From Pseudalkalibacillus sp051842935 (GTDB lineage Bacteria > Bacillota > Bacilli > Bacillales > Fictibacillaceae): a stretch of 64,000 nucleotides of DNA. Positions 41,099-49,485 of this stretch are shown here, in pieces. Below the pieces are notes generated by a model that ran no database searches, was not told where the DNA came from, and was given only the letters and a program-made list of their open reading frames with translations. Location: the NCBI RefSeq assembly GCF_051842935.1, contig NZ_JBPXRR010000001.1, forward strand, positions 2,170,001 to 2,234,000. The letters run 5' to 3'. The translations under genes and the position numbers were made by a program. The stretch's first letter is position 1, and the number at the start of each line of letters is the position of its first letter.

Positions 41099-41503
41099 TT
41101 AAGGTTTTTGATGGGTTACATATGTGCCTGCGATAAAGTCATGGATGGATCTTTTGTCTTCTCTTAAACCGATCATGAAAGCACTGACGATGAAGCCTAT
41201 TCCAAGCGTAATAGTGTATACAAGAGTGGCAACAACTGTACGCATCAACATCGTACCAATCCCTACCTTATCTCCATTCACTTTCGCAATACGTATTCCT
41301 AAGATCCTTTTTCCAATCGTGTACCCCGTCCATACGACTGGGAGAATCAAGCCATATAGGAAGCTTGTAATGGAAGTAAACGCGTTTTCTTCCATCGTTC
41401 CGAAAATCATGTAGCTGATTAAGCCGAGTGGTATTCCAACAATAAATGCATCTAAAATAAGTGCTAATAATCTTCTCCAAAATCCTGCTGGTTCTGAAAT
41501 CAT
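41099..41503 (-). CDS. RDD-family membrane protein
   Basis: 134 residues with three or four membrane segments. The R-R-L-L-A-L-I-L-D-A-F-I-V-G-I-P-L motif at the start is the RDD (Arg-Asp-Asp) signature, in which the second D is here replaced. T-I-G-K-R-I-L-G-I-R follows. Role unknown; some RDD proteins act as ion antiporters. It lies 16 bases after the M48 protease gene on the same strand, so the two are probably co-transcribed. Confidence 0.8.
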   Translation of the reverse strand: MISEPAGFWRRLLALILDAFIVGIPLGLISYMIFGTMEENAFTSITSFLYGLILPVVWTGYTIGKRILGIRIAKVNGDKVGIGTMLMRTVVATLVYTITLGIGFIVSAFMIGLREDKRSIHDFIAGTYVTHQKP

Positions 41504-41519
41504 GTGTTCTCTCCCCTTT

Positions 41520-42917
41520 TTAGTTTTGACTTGCTTGTTTCAACAATTCTGCTATTTCTCGATTTCCGAATTGGATGGCATGCATAAGTGCTGTCTGATT
41601 GTCCATATCGACCATTTCAAGGTCTGCCCCATTATCAATCAACAATTGAACCGTCTCGATGTTGTCACTGAAGACCGCATAAAAAATCGGTGTCATCCCA
41701 CCAAAATCCTGGTAATTCAAATCCGCTCCAGCCTCGACTAATCGCTCCACGGTTTCTGTACTTGCGTATTCTGCAGCAATCATGAGTGGGGTCATACCTG
41801 AATAATCTTCATAATTCGAATCTGCTCCAGCTTCCAATAACAACTGGACCATTTCATCGTTTCCATCTTGCACAGCCCAGTGCAAAGGTGTGAATCCTTG
41901 AGAATCTTCAACATGAAGGTCCTCACCAATTTCAATCAAAGCGACTACTTCATCACGATCCCCTTTTACAACCGCATTAATCATTGGTGGCGGTTCATCC
42001 ATAAAAGCGAAACTCTCTTCTGCATCCGCTAACATATCTTGAAATGAAAAGCGTTCGATGAGTGAATAGGCTCCAAAGACCACCGCACCAAATACAAGGA
42101 CTGCTCCAGCTCCGAGTACCCAAGCCTTGCCTACTGATTTCTTTTCTACGGCAAAACCTCTATCCTCAGCAAAAAACAGTTCGATTTCACGAATTCGTTT
42201 TGGAAGTGGTGGATGTGTGGATAAAATTTCACTGAGCCACACGAAGAACCCTTTCTCTTGATCAACTTGTTGTAGATAAGCTTGGCGATCCACATGTTTG
42301 AACAGCGATTTACCGATTGCAAAAATCGTTAGACCATTGGCTCCCGCTTCTGGTTTTTCAGTGTAATAGGCAGCATACCGATCACAAGTATATTCACAAG
42401 CGCGTAAATACAGTTCAGCTAGGCCCGGAATCCACATTGCCGGTAATAGAACTAATAATTTGGATAAATGCTTTCGCTTAATATGGGCTAACTCATGAGC
42501 AATGACGAAATCCAGCTCGTCATCTGCTTCCCTTTCGATCAGCTCGAAAATTTCTGAATAGAGGACGACCATGTTTTTACCAAAAAAACGGGTCGCAAAT
42601 GCATTGAGCATCCCTGAAGATTCCATGACATAGACATCCGGTACATAGGGGATATCCATTTTTGCACACAATTCTTTCGTGCGTTCATACACTTGAGGAA
42701 ATTGATGTTCACTGAGCTTCACAGCATTCATACGAATGTTTCCAATCATCAACGCTGTAACGAATAAAGACATACACGCGATAAAGAGCGCAATGAAAAT
42801 CCCAATGATTGAAATGGATAATAGAATGTATGTAATCATGCTGATGGTTAAGACCAACCAGAAATATTTTTTCTCATTCTTATGTACCAACTCGTTGGCA
42901 GCTATGTTTTGATTCAT
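41520..42917 (-). CDS. M48 metalloprotease fused to ankyrin repeats
   Basis: 465 residues. Two membrane helices at about 18-60, then an M48/HtpX-type zinc protease domain with H141-E-L-A-H145 and the later ligand region E-Y-T-C-D-R. A further helix lies at about 264-284. Four ankyrin repeats (about 312-460) show the usual G-x-T-P-L-x-x-A and G-A-D pattern. The protease domain should face the cytoplasm, and the repeats may recognise substrate. The ATG at 42917 follows GGGGGGAG; a frame open to 43010 has no ribosome site. Confidence 0.85.
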   Translation of the reverse strand: MNQNIAANELVHKNEKKYFWLVLTISMITYILLSISIIGIFIALFIACMSLFVTALMIGNIRMNAVKLSEHQFPQVYERTKELCAKMDIPYVPDVYVMESSGMLNAFATRFFGKNMVVLYSEIFELIEREADDELDFVIAHELAHIKRKHLSKLLVLLPAMWIPGLAELYLRACEYTCDRYAAYYTEKPEAGANGLTIFAIGKSLFKHVDRQAYLQQVDQEKGFFVWLSEILSTHPPLPKRIREIELFFAEDRGFAVEKKSVGKAWVLGAGAVLVFGAVVFGAYSLIERFSFQDMLADAEESFAFMDEPPPMINAVVKGDRDEVVALIEIGEDLHVEDSQGFTPLHWAVQDGNDEMVQLLLEAGADSNYEDYSGMTPLMIAAEYASTETVERLVEAGADLNYQDFGGMTPIFYAVFSDNIETVQLLIDNGADLEMVDMDNQTALMHAIQFGNREIAELLKQASQN

Positions 42918-43006
42918 TCTGTTCTCCCCCCTTCCTTTTGTCAATTGTTGTAAGCCAAGATAAATTATACAACTAAAATAACAAAAGGGGGAGAAAAATT
43001 TTTTAC

Positions 43007-43693
43007 TCAAATTATGGTAGATGATGAGGTGATGTCTTTATACAGTCGTCTTTTGGATTCACTTTCAAAAAAATAAGCAGGTTCGTTTCCTATAAGCTTC
43101 ATTCGTAAATTATTAATATATAACGCTGTTCCATTCGGTATAGCTACAATAGGTCTATCAATCTGCCGGAGAGAGTCTTTTATCTCATGATCGGCTTCCT
43201 CCGTGTAATGGCACCAGATCAGCTTACCTTTGAATAGTTCTAATCCCGTGTATGCATTAGGATTAGGCTGAGGATCATCACCCACATAGAGATGTGCAAT
43301 CGTTTCACAGAGAATCAATGCACCAGCACTTTGCCCGTATATGATTCCTCCACCTTCAAAATATTGCGTTACGACTTTTGAAAAACCGGTCGCCTTGAAT
43401 GCCTCTAAGAGTCTTAACGGATCTCCACCACTCATATAAACACCTGAATACTGTTTTAAATCATCAAGTGTCTTTCCTTCAAAATCTGTCCACATCTCAA
43501 TCTCTTTAACGCCAAGTGGATTGAACATGCTTTTTACATAATCAAGGCACTCTTCATATGGTCTGAATGAGGGATCTCCAGCAATGGGTATGTAAAGGAT
43601 AGAAGGGCTCGCGTTCAATTGTTCAACAAAATGTTTGTTAATCGGCGCTGACTGTACTGCATTCCCTCCACCTGAAAGTAACAATTTGCCCAT
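43007..43693 (-). CDS. Peptidase E-like S51 serine peptidase
   Basis: 228 residues, cytoplasmic. Family S51; peptidase E cleaves Asp-X dipeptides. The nucleophile is in Y-G-Q-S-A-G-A-L-I-L and the N-terminus reads L-L-L-S-G-G-G. This is the second S51 enzyme in the window, the other being the secreted cyanophycinase-like protein. It begins 15 bases after the GNAT gene stops and ends before the M48 gene start, all on one strand. Confidence 0.83.
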   Translation of the reverse strand: MGKLLLSGGGNAVQSAPINKHFVEQLNASPSILYIPIAGDPSFRPYEECLDYVKSMFNPLGVKEIEMWTDFEGKTLDDLKQYSGVYMSGGDPLRLLEAFKATGFSKVVTQYFEGGGIIYGQSAGALILCETIAHLYVGDDPQPNPNAYTGLELFKGKLIWCHYTEEADHEIKDSLRQIDRPIVAIPNGTALYINNLRMKLIGNEPAYFFESESKRRLYKDITSSSTII

Positions 43694-43708
43694 GATAACC
43701 TCCCTCTG

Positions 43709-44269
43709 TCAGTTGATTCTGGAATAGATACATGTGTCAGTTAAGCGCTCTCCATCTACGGACACATCATCATTTCGCATGATTCCTTCCAGAGTGTAGC
43801 CCAATCTCTCTGGAATGGACCGGCTCTTCTTATTTTCCGATTCACATTGAATTTCCACTCTTCTCATACCCAAGTCTTCAAGAGCAAAGTCTGTCAGCCT
43901 GCCGACCGCTTCAACCATATACCCCTGACCACTGAACCGAGTATCAATCCAGTAACCGATTTCAAGCTTCGGGACTTCCCAATCAATCTCATGGAAACCT
44001 GTACTTCCAATGAACTCTTTCGTTCCCTTATGAAAAATAAGGTATCGCAAGCTGGTACGCTTTACAAAGTTCGCATGTGCTTCTCTAATGTTAAGCTCTG
44101 TATCCTCAACAGTCGGTACTGTCTGTACAAACGGCAGCCATGGCTTCAGTTCCTTTAAAGATGCTAGGATGGCAGCATTCACTGCTGTACCATCTCCACA
44201 CTTAGGCATACGCAGAATTAATCTTTCAGTCTCTAAAGTCGTTTCAATTTCTCTTAAAATCGGATTCAT
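43709..44269 (-). CDS. RimJ/RimL-type GNAT acetyltransferase
   Basis: 186-residue GNAT of the RimJ/RimL N-terminal acetyltransferase group. Visible: T-E-R-L-I-L-R-M-P at the start, I-G-Y-W-I-D-T-R-F-S-G-Q-G-Y-M as the acetyl-CoA motif, and E-N-K-K-S-R-S-I-P-E-R-L-G-Y. Substrate unknown. It is one of four RimJ/L-like genes in the accessory block and probably heads a unit with the peptidase E gene. Confidence 0.85.
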   Translation of the reverse strand: MNPILREIETTLETERLILRMPKCGDGTAVNAAILASLKELKPWLPFVQTVPTVEDTELNIREAHANFVKRTSLRYLIFHKGTKEFIGSTGFHEIDWEVPKLEIGYWIDTRFSGQGYMVEAVGRLTDFALEDLGMRRVEIQCESENKKSRSIPERLGYTLEGIMRNDDVSVDGERLTDTCIYSRIN

Positions 44270-44435
44270 GGTGCTCCCCCTTTTTACTGAAAAGACTCTC
44301 GCCTACTAAACGAGAGTCAGTCAAATAAATTAATAGATATGTTATCATTATTTTCCAGTATGTCAATGTTACTTAATAGATTTATACCTTCTTACCGAAT
44401 CGACTATGTTTTTCAAATAACCCCCACCACTTTCA

Positions 44436-44585
44436 TCAATTTTGCTTCTTGCCATTCAATTCTTTTAGTAAGGCGATGATTTCTTCATTTTGTTCAATTT
44501 GTTTATCGGTGTTCATTTTGACAAACTTGATCCACCGGACAGCAAATACTAGAACAATAATGGTGAGTATAGTCCAGATTTCCAA
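44436..44585 (-). CDS. 49-residue membrane protein with coiled tail
   Basis: A TTG at 44585 follows GGAGGGGTGACA. The product has one membrane helix (I-W-T-I-L-T-I-I-V-L-V-F-A-V) and a charged helical tail (I-E-Q-N-E-E-I-I-A-L-L-K-E-L). No known family. A similar tiny protein is encoded at 47334-47489. Too short for routine gene calls, but the ribosome site is strong. Confidence 0.6.
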   Translation of the reverse strand: MEIWTILTIIVLVFAVRWIKFVKMNTDKQIEQNEEIIALLKELNGKKQN

Positions 44586-44604
44586 TGTCACCCCTCCAAC
44601 TCAA

Positions 44605-45270
44605 TTAATCTGTTATTTCTGCAAAAGCTCGAACTGGAAACGTACCGAAGTCTTTAATTTTCGGTGGGACAGCATAAAAGAGAAAATCTTTCCGTTTCAG
44701 TTCATTCAGATTACACAGATGTTCCACAATCAAGATCTCTGCACCAAGTAAAATGGTATGTGCAGGACGAGTATTACCGGATGTGTCATCAATATTAACG
44801 GAGTCAATCCCAACCAGTGTTACCCCGCTTTCCTTCAGGACATGTGCGGCTTGTTCAGTTATGTAGGGATGGTTTTCAAAGTATTGGTCGGTGTTCCAAT
44901 GTTGGTCCCAGCCTGTCTGAATGAGTACAGCTTTACCCGCAAGATCAAGCCCTTTAAAATAGGTTTCATCAATTTCTCTAACCGTCTCCTCAATATGTAT
45001 GATGATACCTTCTAAGCCAGCGAATTTATCTACGACAACTTCACTCAAATCTTTACCATCGTCATATCGGTGAAAAGGTACATCTACATAGGTTCCTGTG
45101 TTCGAAACCATTTCAATCTTACCGATCTGAAATTCAGTTCCATCTTCATACATGTCTTTTGATTCTTCTCTACTTAGATAGTCACATATGATAGGCGCAG
45201 GGAGCCCTTTGTACGTTATCATTCCATCCTCAATCGTATGGCTCAGGTCTATGAATGTTTTTTTCCCCAC
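44605..45270 (-). CDS. Cyclase / kynurenine-formamidase-like hydrolase
   Basis: 221-residue cyclase family (PF04199) protein, a group containing metal-dependent kynurenine formamidases. Visible: I-D-L-S-H-T-I-E-D-G-M-I-T-Y, S-N-T-G-T-Y-V-D-V-P-F-H and H-T-I-L-L-G near the C-terminus. The usual H-x-G-T-H-x-D-x-P-x-H reads here with N and Y in place of the first two histidines, so metal binding may differ. The GTG at 45270 follows GGGAGGG by nine bases; the frame open to 45324 lacks a ribosome site and would overlap the next gene. Confidence 0.78.
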   Translation of the reverse strand: MGKKTFIDLSHTIEDGMITYKGLPAPIICDYLSREESKDMYEDGTEFQIGKIEMVSNTGTYVDVPFHRYDDGKDLSEVVVDKFAGLEGIIIHIEETVREIDETYFKGLDLAGKAVLIQTGWDQHWNTDQYFENHPYITEQAAHVLKESGVTLVGIDSVNIDDTSGNTRPAHTILLGAEILIVEHLCNLNELKRKDFLFYAVPPKIKDFGTFPVRAFAEITD

Positions 45271-45299
45271 TCTTCTATCCCTCCCTTTTATCCAATCCC

Positions 45300-45866
45300 T
45301 TAACCCATGTTGTGGGGTTCCCATTCTCTTCTTAACAATGAAAAAGAATAATGGTCGTAATACTGGCCCCGGAATAGATGTTTCTCTCTGTATATTCCTT
45401 CATTTTTAAAGCCAAGTGATTTCAAAAGCTGGATAGAAGCTTCATTCTCTATAGCGGTAAAGGCATTGATGCGGTTCAGGTTCATATTACGGAACCCACT
45501 TTCAATCGCCTGCTTCAAAGCTTCCTTCATGTATCCTTGCCTCCAATACTCATGCCCTAAATCGTATCCGATTTCAGCTATATGATTGGTTCGATCCCAC
45601 AAATGAAAACCACAAGTTCCAATGGAGTTTCCGTCTTCTTTCTTTACTAGAATCCATCGATTATACCCTTTAGCTGAGGAGTCATGGTAGGAATTCACGA
45701 GTTCCTGAGCCTCTTCTTTATTTGCTATCGGTTCTTCATCATATAAGTATTTACAAACCATCTCATTACTGAAATGCCGATAAATAAAATCCGTATCCTC
45801 CTCATTTATCCCTCTCAACCTTAAACGGTCCGTTTCTAAATCTGGAAAAACATGATGTTGATTCAT
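45300..45866 (-). CDS. RimJ/RimL-type GNAT acetyltransferase
   Basis: 188 residues with the RimJ/L pattern: L-E-T-D-R-L-R-L-R-G-I, I-A-E-I-G-Y-D-L-G-H-E-Y-W-R-Q-G-Y-M-K-E-A and N-R-I-N-A-F-T-A-I-E-N-E-A-S. Start at the ATG at 45866 (MNQHHVF), with GGGAG upstream; a frame open to 45965 would run into the preceding gene. It follows another GNAT gene by 16 bases. Confidence 0.85.
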   Translation of the reverse strand: MNQHHVFPDLETDRLRLRGINEEDTDFIYRHFSNEMVCKYLYDEEPIANKEEAQELVNSYHDSSAKGYNRWILVKKEDGNSIGTCGFHLWDRTNHIAEIGYDLGHEYWRQGYMKEALKQAIESGFRNMNLNRINAFTAIENEASIQLLKSLGFKNEGIYREKHLFRGQYYDHYSFSLLRREWEPHNMG

Positions 45867-45882
45867 ATAATAATCTCCCATT

Positions 45883-46413
45883 TCATTGATTTGTGATGTA
45901 CTTCTCCATCCGTATATCTGTCCACATTTTATTTTGGTAATAGGTAAAATCGGGAATCCGCCCAATCTCTTTGTATCCTAATTTCCGATACAATTTTTGC
46001 GCTTGATGATTGAATTCAAAAACCCCCAGTTCAATCCGGTGGAGTCCTTGATGTTTAATTTGTTCCTCCAAGTACTGCATAGCGTGATGCCCTACACCTT
46101 TTCCCCTAGCTTCCTGCTCACCTATTGTAATACCAACCCAGGCAGTTCCGGGTTCCTTGATAAACAAGTGTTCTGGGTCTACCATGTAATTCATTTCTCC
46201 AATTAACTGATGGTCAAGATAAATCAAATAGATATGTAAGTGCTCTAATCGTTGTTGTAAATCCTCAATTGTAAGTTCCCGCTGAAGCTCTAGTTCAGCC
46301 TGACTAGGGTTAGGTCGTGTAAACGGAATTAAAGCAAGATCATTTTCCCATCGGTTGTATGCTTCCACTATCTCTGGAGTAGGTGCTGTCAGTTTGCTAA
46401 ATTGAAGATTCAT
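45883..46413 (-). CDS. GNAT-family acetyltransferase
   Basis: 176 residues. The acetyl-CoA loop E-A-R-G-K-G-V-G-H-H-A-M and the ending A-Q-K-L-Y-R-K-L-G-Y-K-E-I-G are clear. Substrate unknown. It overlaps the end of the methyltransferase gene by 17 bases, so the two are translationally linked and may modify the same compound. Confidence 0.83.
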   Translation of the reverse strand: MNLQFSKLTAPTPEIVEAYNRWENDLALIPFTRPNPSQAELELQRELTIEDLQQRLEHLHIYLIYLDHQLIGEMNYMVDPEHLFIKEPGTAWVGITIGEQEARGKGVGHHAMQYLEEQIKHQGLHRIELGVFEFNHQAQKLYRKLGYKEIGRIPDFTYYQNKMWTDIRMEKYITNQ

Positions 46414-47227
46414 AGGATGCTCCTTCCTCTCTTTTGGTTGCTACCAATGTAAAAACACCAGGTAATCGATCCTCAATCTTTTCGGGTGAACCAGGTGGAA
46501 ATGCCCACTTGATCCCTTGTTCTTCATCTAGTGATTTGATCACCAAGCCAGTATCAACAAGAGCAGTCACAATTTCACCTAAGGTCCACCTCCGGATTTT
46601 ATTTTGCTTCAAGGTGGTCCTCTGGTTTTCTGATAGCAGTTTACTAAAAGCGACGTCGACCTCTACAAGCTCTTCAGAGAAGTAGTTTCCAGTCGCTACA
46701 CAAGTACCACCCTCAAAGTTTAACATCTTAGAGACAAAAGGATGATAGTCTCGCAAAATGAAGGTTCCACCAGGTGTAAGTAAGCTTTGTATCAACCTGA
46801 ATAACGGTTTTAAGTCTACAAAGTAATGCAAAACCCCTAGTTCTAAAATTACATAATCAAAGTAGCCCAGCTTGTGTTCTTGTGGTATGTCTAGAACATC
46901 TGAAACAATGTATTGGATATCAACATTGGCAGCCTGAGCTAATTCAGTAGCATACTTTGCATTGTCCTCTGAAATATCGACAACCGTTACATCCGCTCCT
47001 AATAGTGCAAAAGCTACCGCTTTATTTCCCTTTGATCCCAGGAGGTTTATAATTCTCGATCCTTCAACATTCACCATGTAATTGAGATAATGAGAAACAA
47101 CCTTTTTCGGTTTTTTCATTAATTCTTCTGCGTACACACCCGGAGTACCGTGCCGATTCACCCATGCCTGGTAAGCAGCCTGGCTCCAACCAGCTTTATT
47201 AATGCTACTTAATGTGTTTTGATCCAT
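46397..47227 (-). CDS. SAM-dependent methyltransferase
   Basis: 276 residues, class I fold. The N-terminus S-Q-A-A-Y-Q-A-W-V-N-R-H-G is shared by many Bacillus enzymes of this kind. The SAM site reads I-I-N-L-L-G-S-K-G-N-K-A, with V-T-V-V-D-I-S and the post-motif L-T-P-G-G-T-F-I-L-R-D. Acceptor unknown; small-molecule or tRNA targets are both possible. Overlaps the following GNAT gene. Confidence 0.83.
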   Translation of the reverse strand: MDQNTLSSINKAGWSQAAYQAWVNRHGTPGVYAEELMKKPKKVVSHYLNYMVNVEGSRIINLLGSKGNKAVAFALLGADVTVVDISEDNAKYATELAQAANVDIQYIVSDVLDIPQEHKLGYFDYVILELGVLHYFVDLKPLFRLIQSLLTPGGTFILRDYHPFVSKMLNFEGGTCVATGNYFSEELVEVDVAFSKLLSENQRTTLKQNKIRRWTLGEIVTALVDTGLVIKSLDEEQGIKWAFPPGSPEKIEDRLPGVFTLVATKREEGASYESSI

Positions 47228-47333
47228 TAATCCCTCTCACACCTTATTAAAAATCTCTTCAACTTGTATTCTCTAGTGGTATAACAATCCCTCTTCATGT
47301 ATATAAAAGAAACGGATCCAAGGGTGACAAAGC

Positions 47334-47489
47334 TTATTTCTCACTTGTATCATTTATAGCTTTTTCTAAACGGTTCAACTTACCTTTAATATGGGATAAT
47401 TCTTTAAAAATTTTCTTTGTATTTCGGTAAGAGTCAATTGAAACTGTAATTGTCAATACGAGAATAATGAGAAGTAATATGTTTTGCAT
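47334..47489 (-). CDS. 51-residue membrane protein with coiled tail
   Basis: ATG at 47489 preceded by GAGGTGG. One membrane helix (N-I-L-L-L-I-I-L-V-L-T-I-T-V-S-I) followed by a charged helical tail (K-K-I-F-K-E-L-S-H-I-K-G-K-L-N-R-L-E-K). The layout matches the small protein at 44436-44585, though the sequence differs. Function unknown. Confidence 0.6.
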   Translation of the reverse strand: MQNILLLIILVLTITVSIDSYRNTKKIFKELSHIKGKLNRLEKAINDTSEK

Positions 47490-47515
47490 AGTCCACCTCT
47501 GTCAGGAATTGTTTC

Positions 47516-48406
47516 TTAATTCTTTAAGTGGTGATTAAACCATTTCTCAATCTCAATTGATGATTCCTTGAAATGACTTGAAATGGAATGATCGGCATCA
47601 GGGTATTCTACAAATCTGTAATCCTTGTTATTCTTCTTAAGTTCTTTTGTAAGTGTACGAGCTTGTTCAACTGGTACTTGTTCATCTTTCGCACCGTGTA
47701 CAATGAGTATCGGTACATTAATTTCATCCGCCCAATAGACCGAAGAACGCTTTTCATATTCAGCTTTTTCTTCTTTAGGTGTGCCTACTAACTCTTCTAG
47801 CACACTCTTCATTTTTTCTCCTCTTTTATTGTATAAATCGAACAAATTACTTGTACCGCTTATTACCGCTGCTGCATCGATGTCCATATCATTTTTTATA
47901 GCAAGATAGGTCATCATTCCGCCACGAGAAATACCAAGCATTACTTTTTTGTTGGAATCAACATACGGAAGTTCTTCTGCTACTTTCTGGAGATTAAGAA
48001 CATCATTTATATCGGATCCTCCAAACTCTTCTTCTCCTTCTCCTCCATCATTTCCTCTGTATTGGGAAGCAAGTACTACATAACCTTTTTCTGCCCAAAA
48101 AGCTAAATAGTTAGATAGAATTTTCTCTTCAAGCTTGTCGTATTCTTTGTTTCCACCTCGATTGAAAATCAATAAAGGTAACTTGCCATCTATTTTCTTA
48201 GGTTTTACTATAAAACCTGCAACTTCAAAATCATCACTTAAATACGTAATTCTTTTTGCTTCAACATTTTTAGAATAAGGAGTATCAAAAAGTATATAAT
48301 CTTCCTGATTCACAATCACTGGGTGTTTTGTTTTTTCCGGATTTGAGCAACTACTCAGTATCAATAAGCTTAGACATATGTATAACACGTAGCTTGTAAA
48401 ACGCAT
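47516..48406 (-). CDS. Lipid-anchored alpha/beta hydrolase (S9-like)
   Basis: 296 residues. Signal peptide with lipobox L-S-S-C, so the enzyme is anchored outside. Alpha/beta hydrolase of the prolyl-oligopeptidase type: nucleophile in L-G-I-S-R-G-G, H-G-A-K-D-E-Q-V-P as the acid region and D-A-D-H-S-I as the histidine. Substrate may be a peptide or an ester. A second, cytoplasmic S9 peptidase is encoded at 51546-53351. Confidence 0.83.
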   Translation of the reverse strand: MRFTSYVLYICLSLLILSSCSNPEKTKHPVIVNQEDYILFDTPYSKNVEAKRITYLSDDFEVAGFIVKPKKIDGKLPLLIFNRGGNKEYDKLEEKILSNYLAFWAEKGYVVLASQYRGNDGGEGEEEFGGSDINDVLNLQKVAEELPYVDSNKKVMLGISRGGMMTYLAIKNDMDIDAAAVISGTSNLFDLYNKRGEKMKSVLEELVGTPKEEKAEYEKRSSVYWADEINVPILIVHGAKDEQVPVEQARTLTKELKKNNKDYRFVEYPDADHSISSHFKESSIEIEKWFNHHLKN

Positions 48407-48465
48407 ATTCCCCTCCAGAAGCTGTTTGTACTAATTAATACGGATATGGATTCTAAAAGTTTCCA

Positions 48466-48500
48466 CAAAAAGAGCTGAAGAGTTACATCTTCAGCTAATC
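48466..48500 (-). terminator. Terminator after the GNAT gene at 48501
   Basis: AGCTGAAGA, a six-base loop, TCTTCAGCT and then TTTTT on the minus strand. Confidence 0.85.
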
Positions 48501-49037
48501 CTATTTCACAATCGAATACAGCTTTAAGTCCCGGTGGGTTCCTTTCACCAGCATGGCTTTTCTTACCGTTCCCTCATAGGTCATTCCCAACTTCTTCATA
48601 ACCCGTTCTGAACCGTCGTTTTCTAAAAAGCATCTTGCCTGAATGCGAACGAGATCCAACTTTTCAAATCCGAATGAGATGACAGCGTTAGCCGCTTCTG
48701 TAATCAAGCCTTGTCCCCAATAGTCTTGTGAGAGGACATAACCGATTTCTGCACTATGATTAGCTTCATCCCACCAAACAAAATGGACGGTCCCGATGAA
48801 TGCTCCACTTTCCTTATGTTCTATTCCCCAAGGAACAACATATTTAGGAAGGAATGTCTTGATAAATTGCTTGGATTCTGACAAATTGGTATGCCTCTCC
48901 CATGCCACTAGTCTCGTTACGTCGTCATTTGACGCATAATGATGGAGATCTTCCGTATCCTCGAGAGTTATTTCTCTTAGTATGAGACGGTCTGTATTCA
49001 ACGAAGGAAAATCACTAAATTTCTCTTTCCACTTCAT
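48501..49037 (-). CDS. RimJ/RimL-type GNAT acetyltransferase
   Basis: 178 residues. L-N-T-D-R-L-I-L-R-E-I-T at the start, A-E-I-G-Y-V-L-S-Q-D-Y-W-G-Q-G-L-I-T-E-A and the F-L-E-N-D-G-S-E-R-V-M-K-K-L-G-M ending identify the group. Substrate unknown. It closes a run of minus-strand genes and is followed by a terminator. Confidence 0.87.
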   Translation of the reverse strand: MKWKEKFSDFPSLNTDRLILREITLEDTEDLHHYASNDDVTRLVAWERHTNLSESKQFIKTFLPKYVVPWGIEHKESGAFIGTVHFVWWDEANHSAEIGYVLSQDYWGQGLITEAANAVISFGFEKLDLVRIQARCFLENDGSERVMKKLGMTYEGTVRKAMLVKGTHRDLKLYSIVK

Positions 49038-49050
49038 GCGTACACCTCAG

Positions 49051-49473
49051 TTATTTCAGTTCTATATTATATGACGTTAATACTTTAATCTTCGAATTCT
49101 TCCCTGCACTGGTGAATTGATAGATATCACAAAATGAGATTTCCTTTGAGTTGTCTAGAATGAGAGAGCCGTTCACTGCACCTTCTCTACCATGCGTAAT
49201 AATGCTTTTTATCTCTATCTGAAGCACCTGACGATCTTTGTTCATTTTACATAGCTGATTATAGCAATTCTCTCTCCCATTTATCTTATTCTCTCCAACA
49301 ATCTCCCACGTGAAGCCATCAGAGATATAGTCGCTTAAAGAATCAAGATCTCTCTTCGCAAAAGCGATGGTAATCTCTTTGATTAGCTTTCCTTTTGGAG
49401 AGTTACCACAACTATCAGGGCATATGACGCTGAACTCATGTGGGTCAAGACTTGTATGATCCATCTTCATCAA
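49051..49473 (-). CDS. NTF2-like small protein
   Basis: 140 residues, probably a SnoaL/NTF2-like alpha+beta barrel: I-A-F-A-K-R-D-L-D-S-L-S-D-Y-I-S-D-G-F-T-W-E-I-V-G is the typical helix and first strand, and the second half is alternating beta. Many Bacillus proteins of this fold have no known function. It lies between a kinase-like gene and a GNAT gene, with gaps of about 13 bases on both sides. Confidence 0.65.
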   Translation of the reverse strand: MMKMDHTSLDPHEFSVICPDSCGNSPKGKLIKEITIAFAKRDLDSLSDYISDGFTWEIVGENKINGRENCYNQLCKMNKDRQVLQIEIKSIITHGREGAVNGSLILDNSKEISFCDIYQFTSAGKNSKIKVLTSYNIELK

Positions 49474-49485
49474 CCTCCCATGTAT

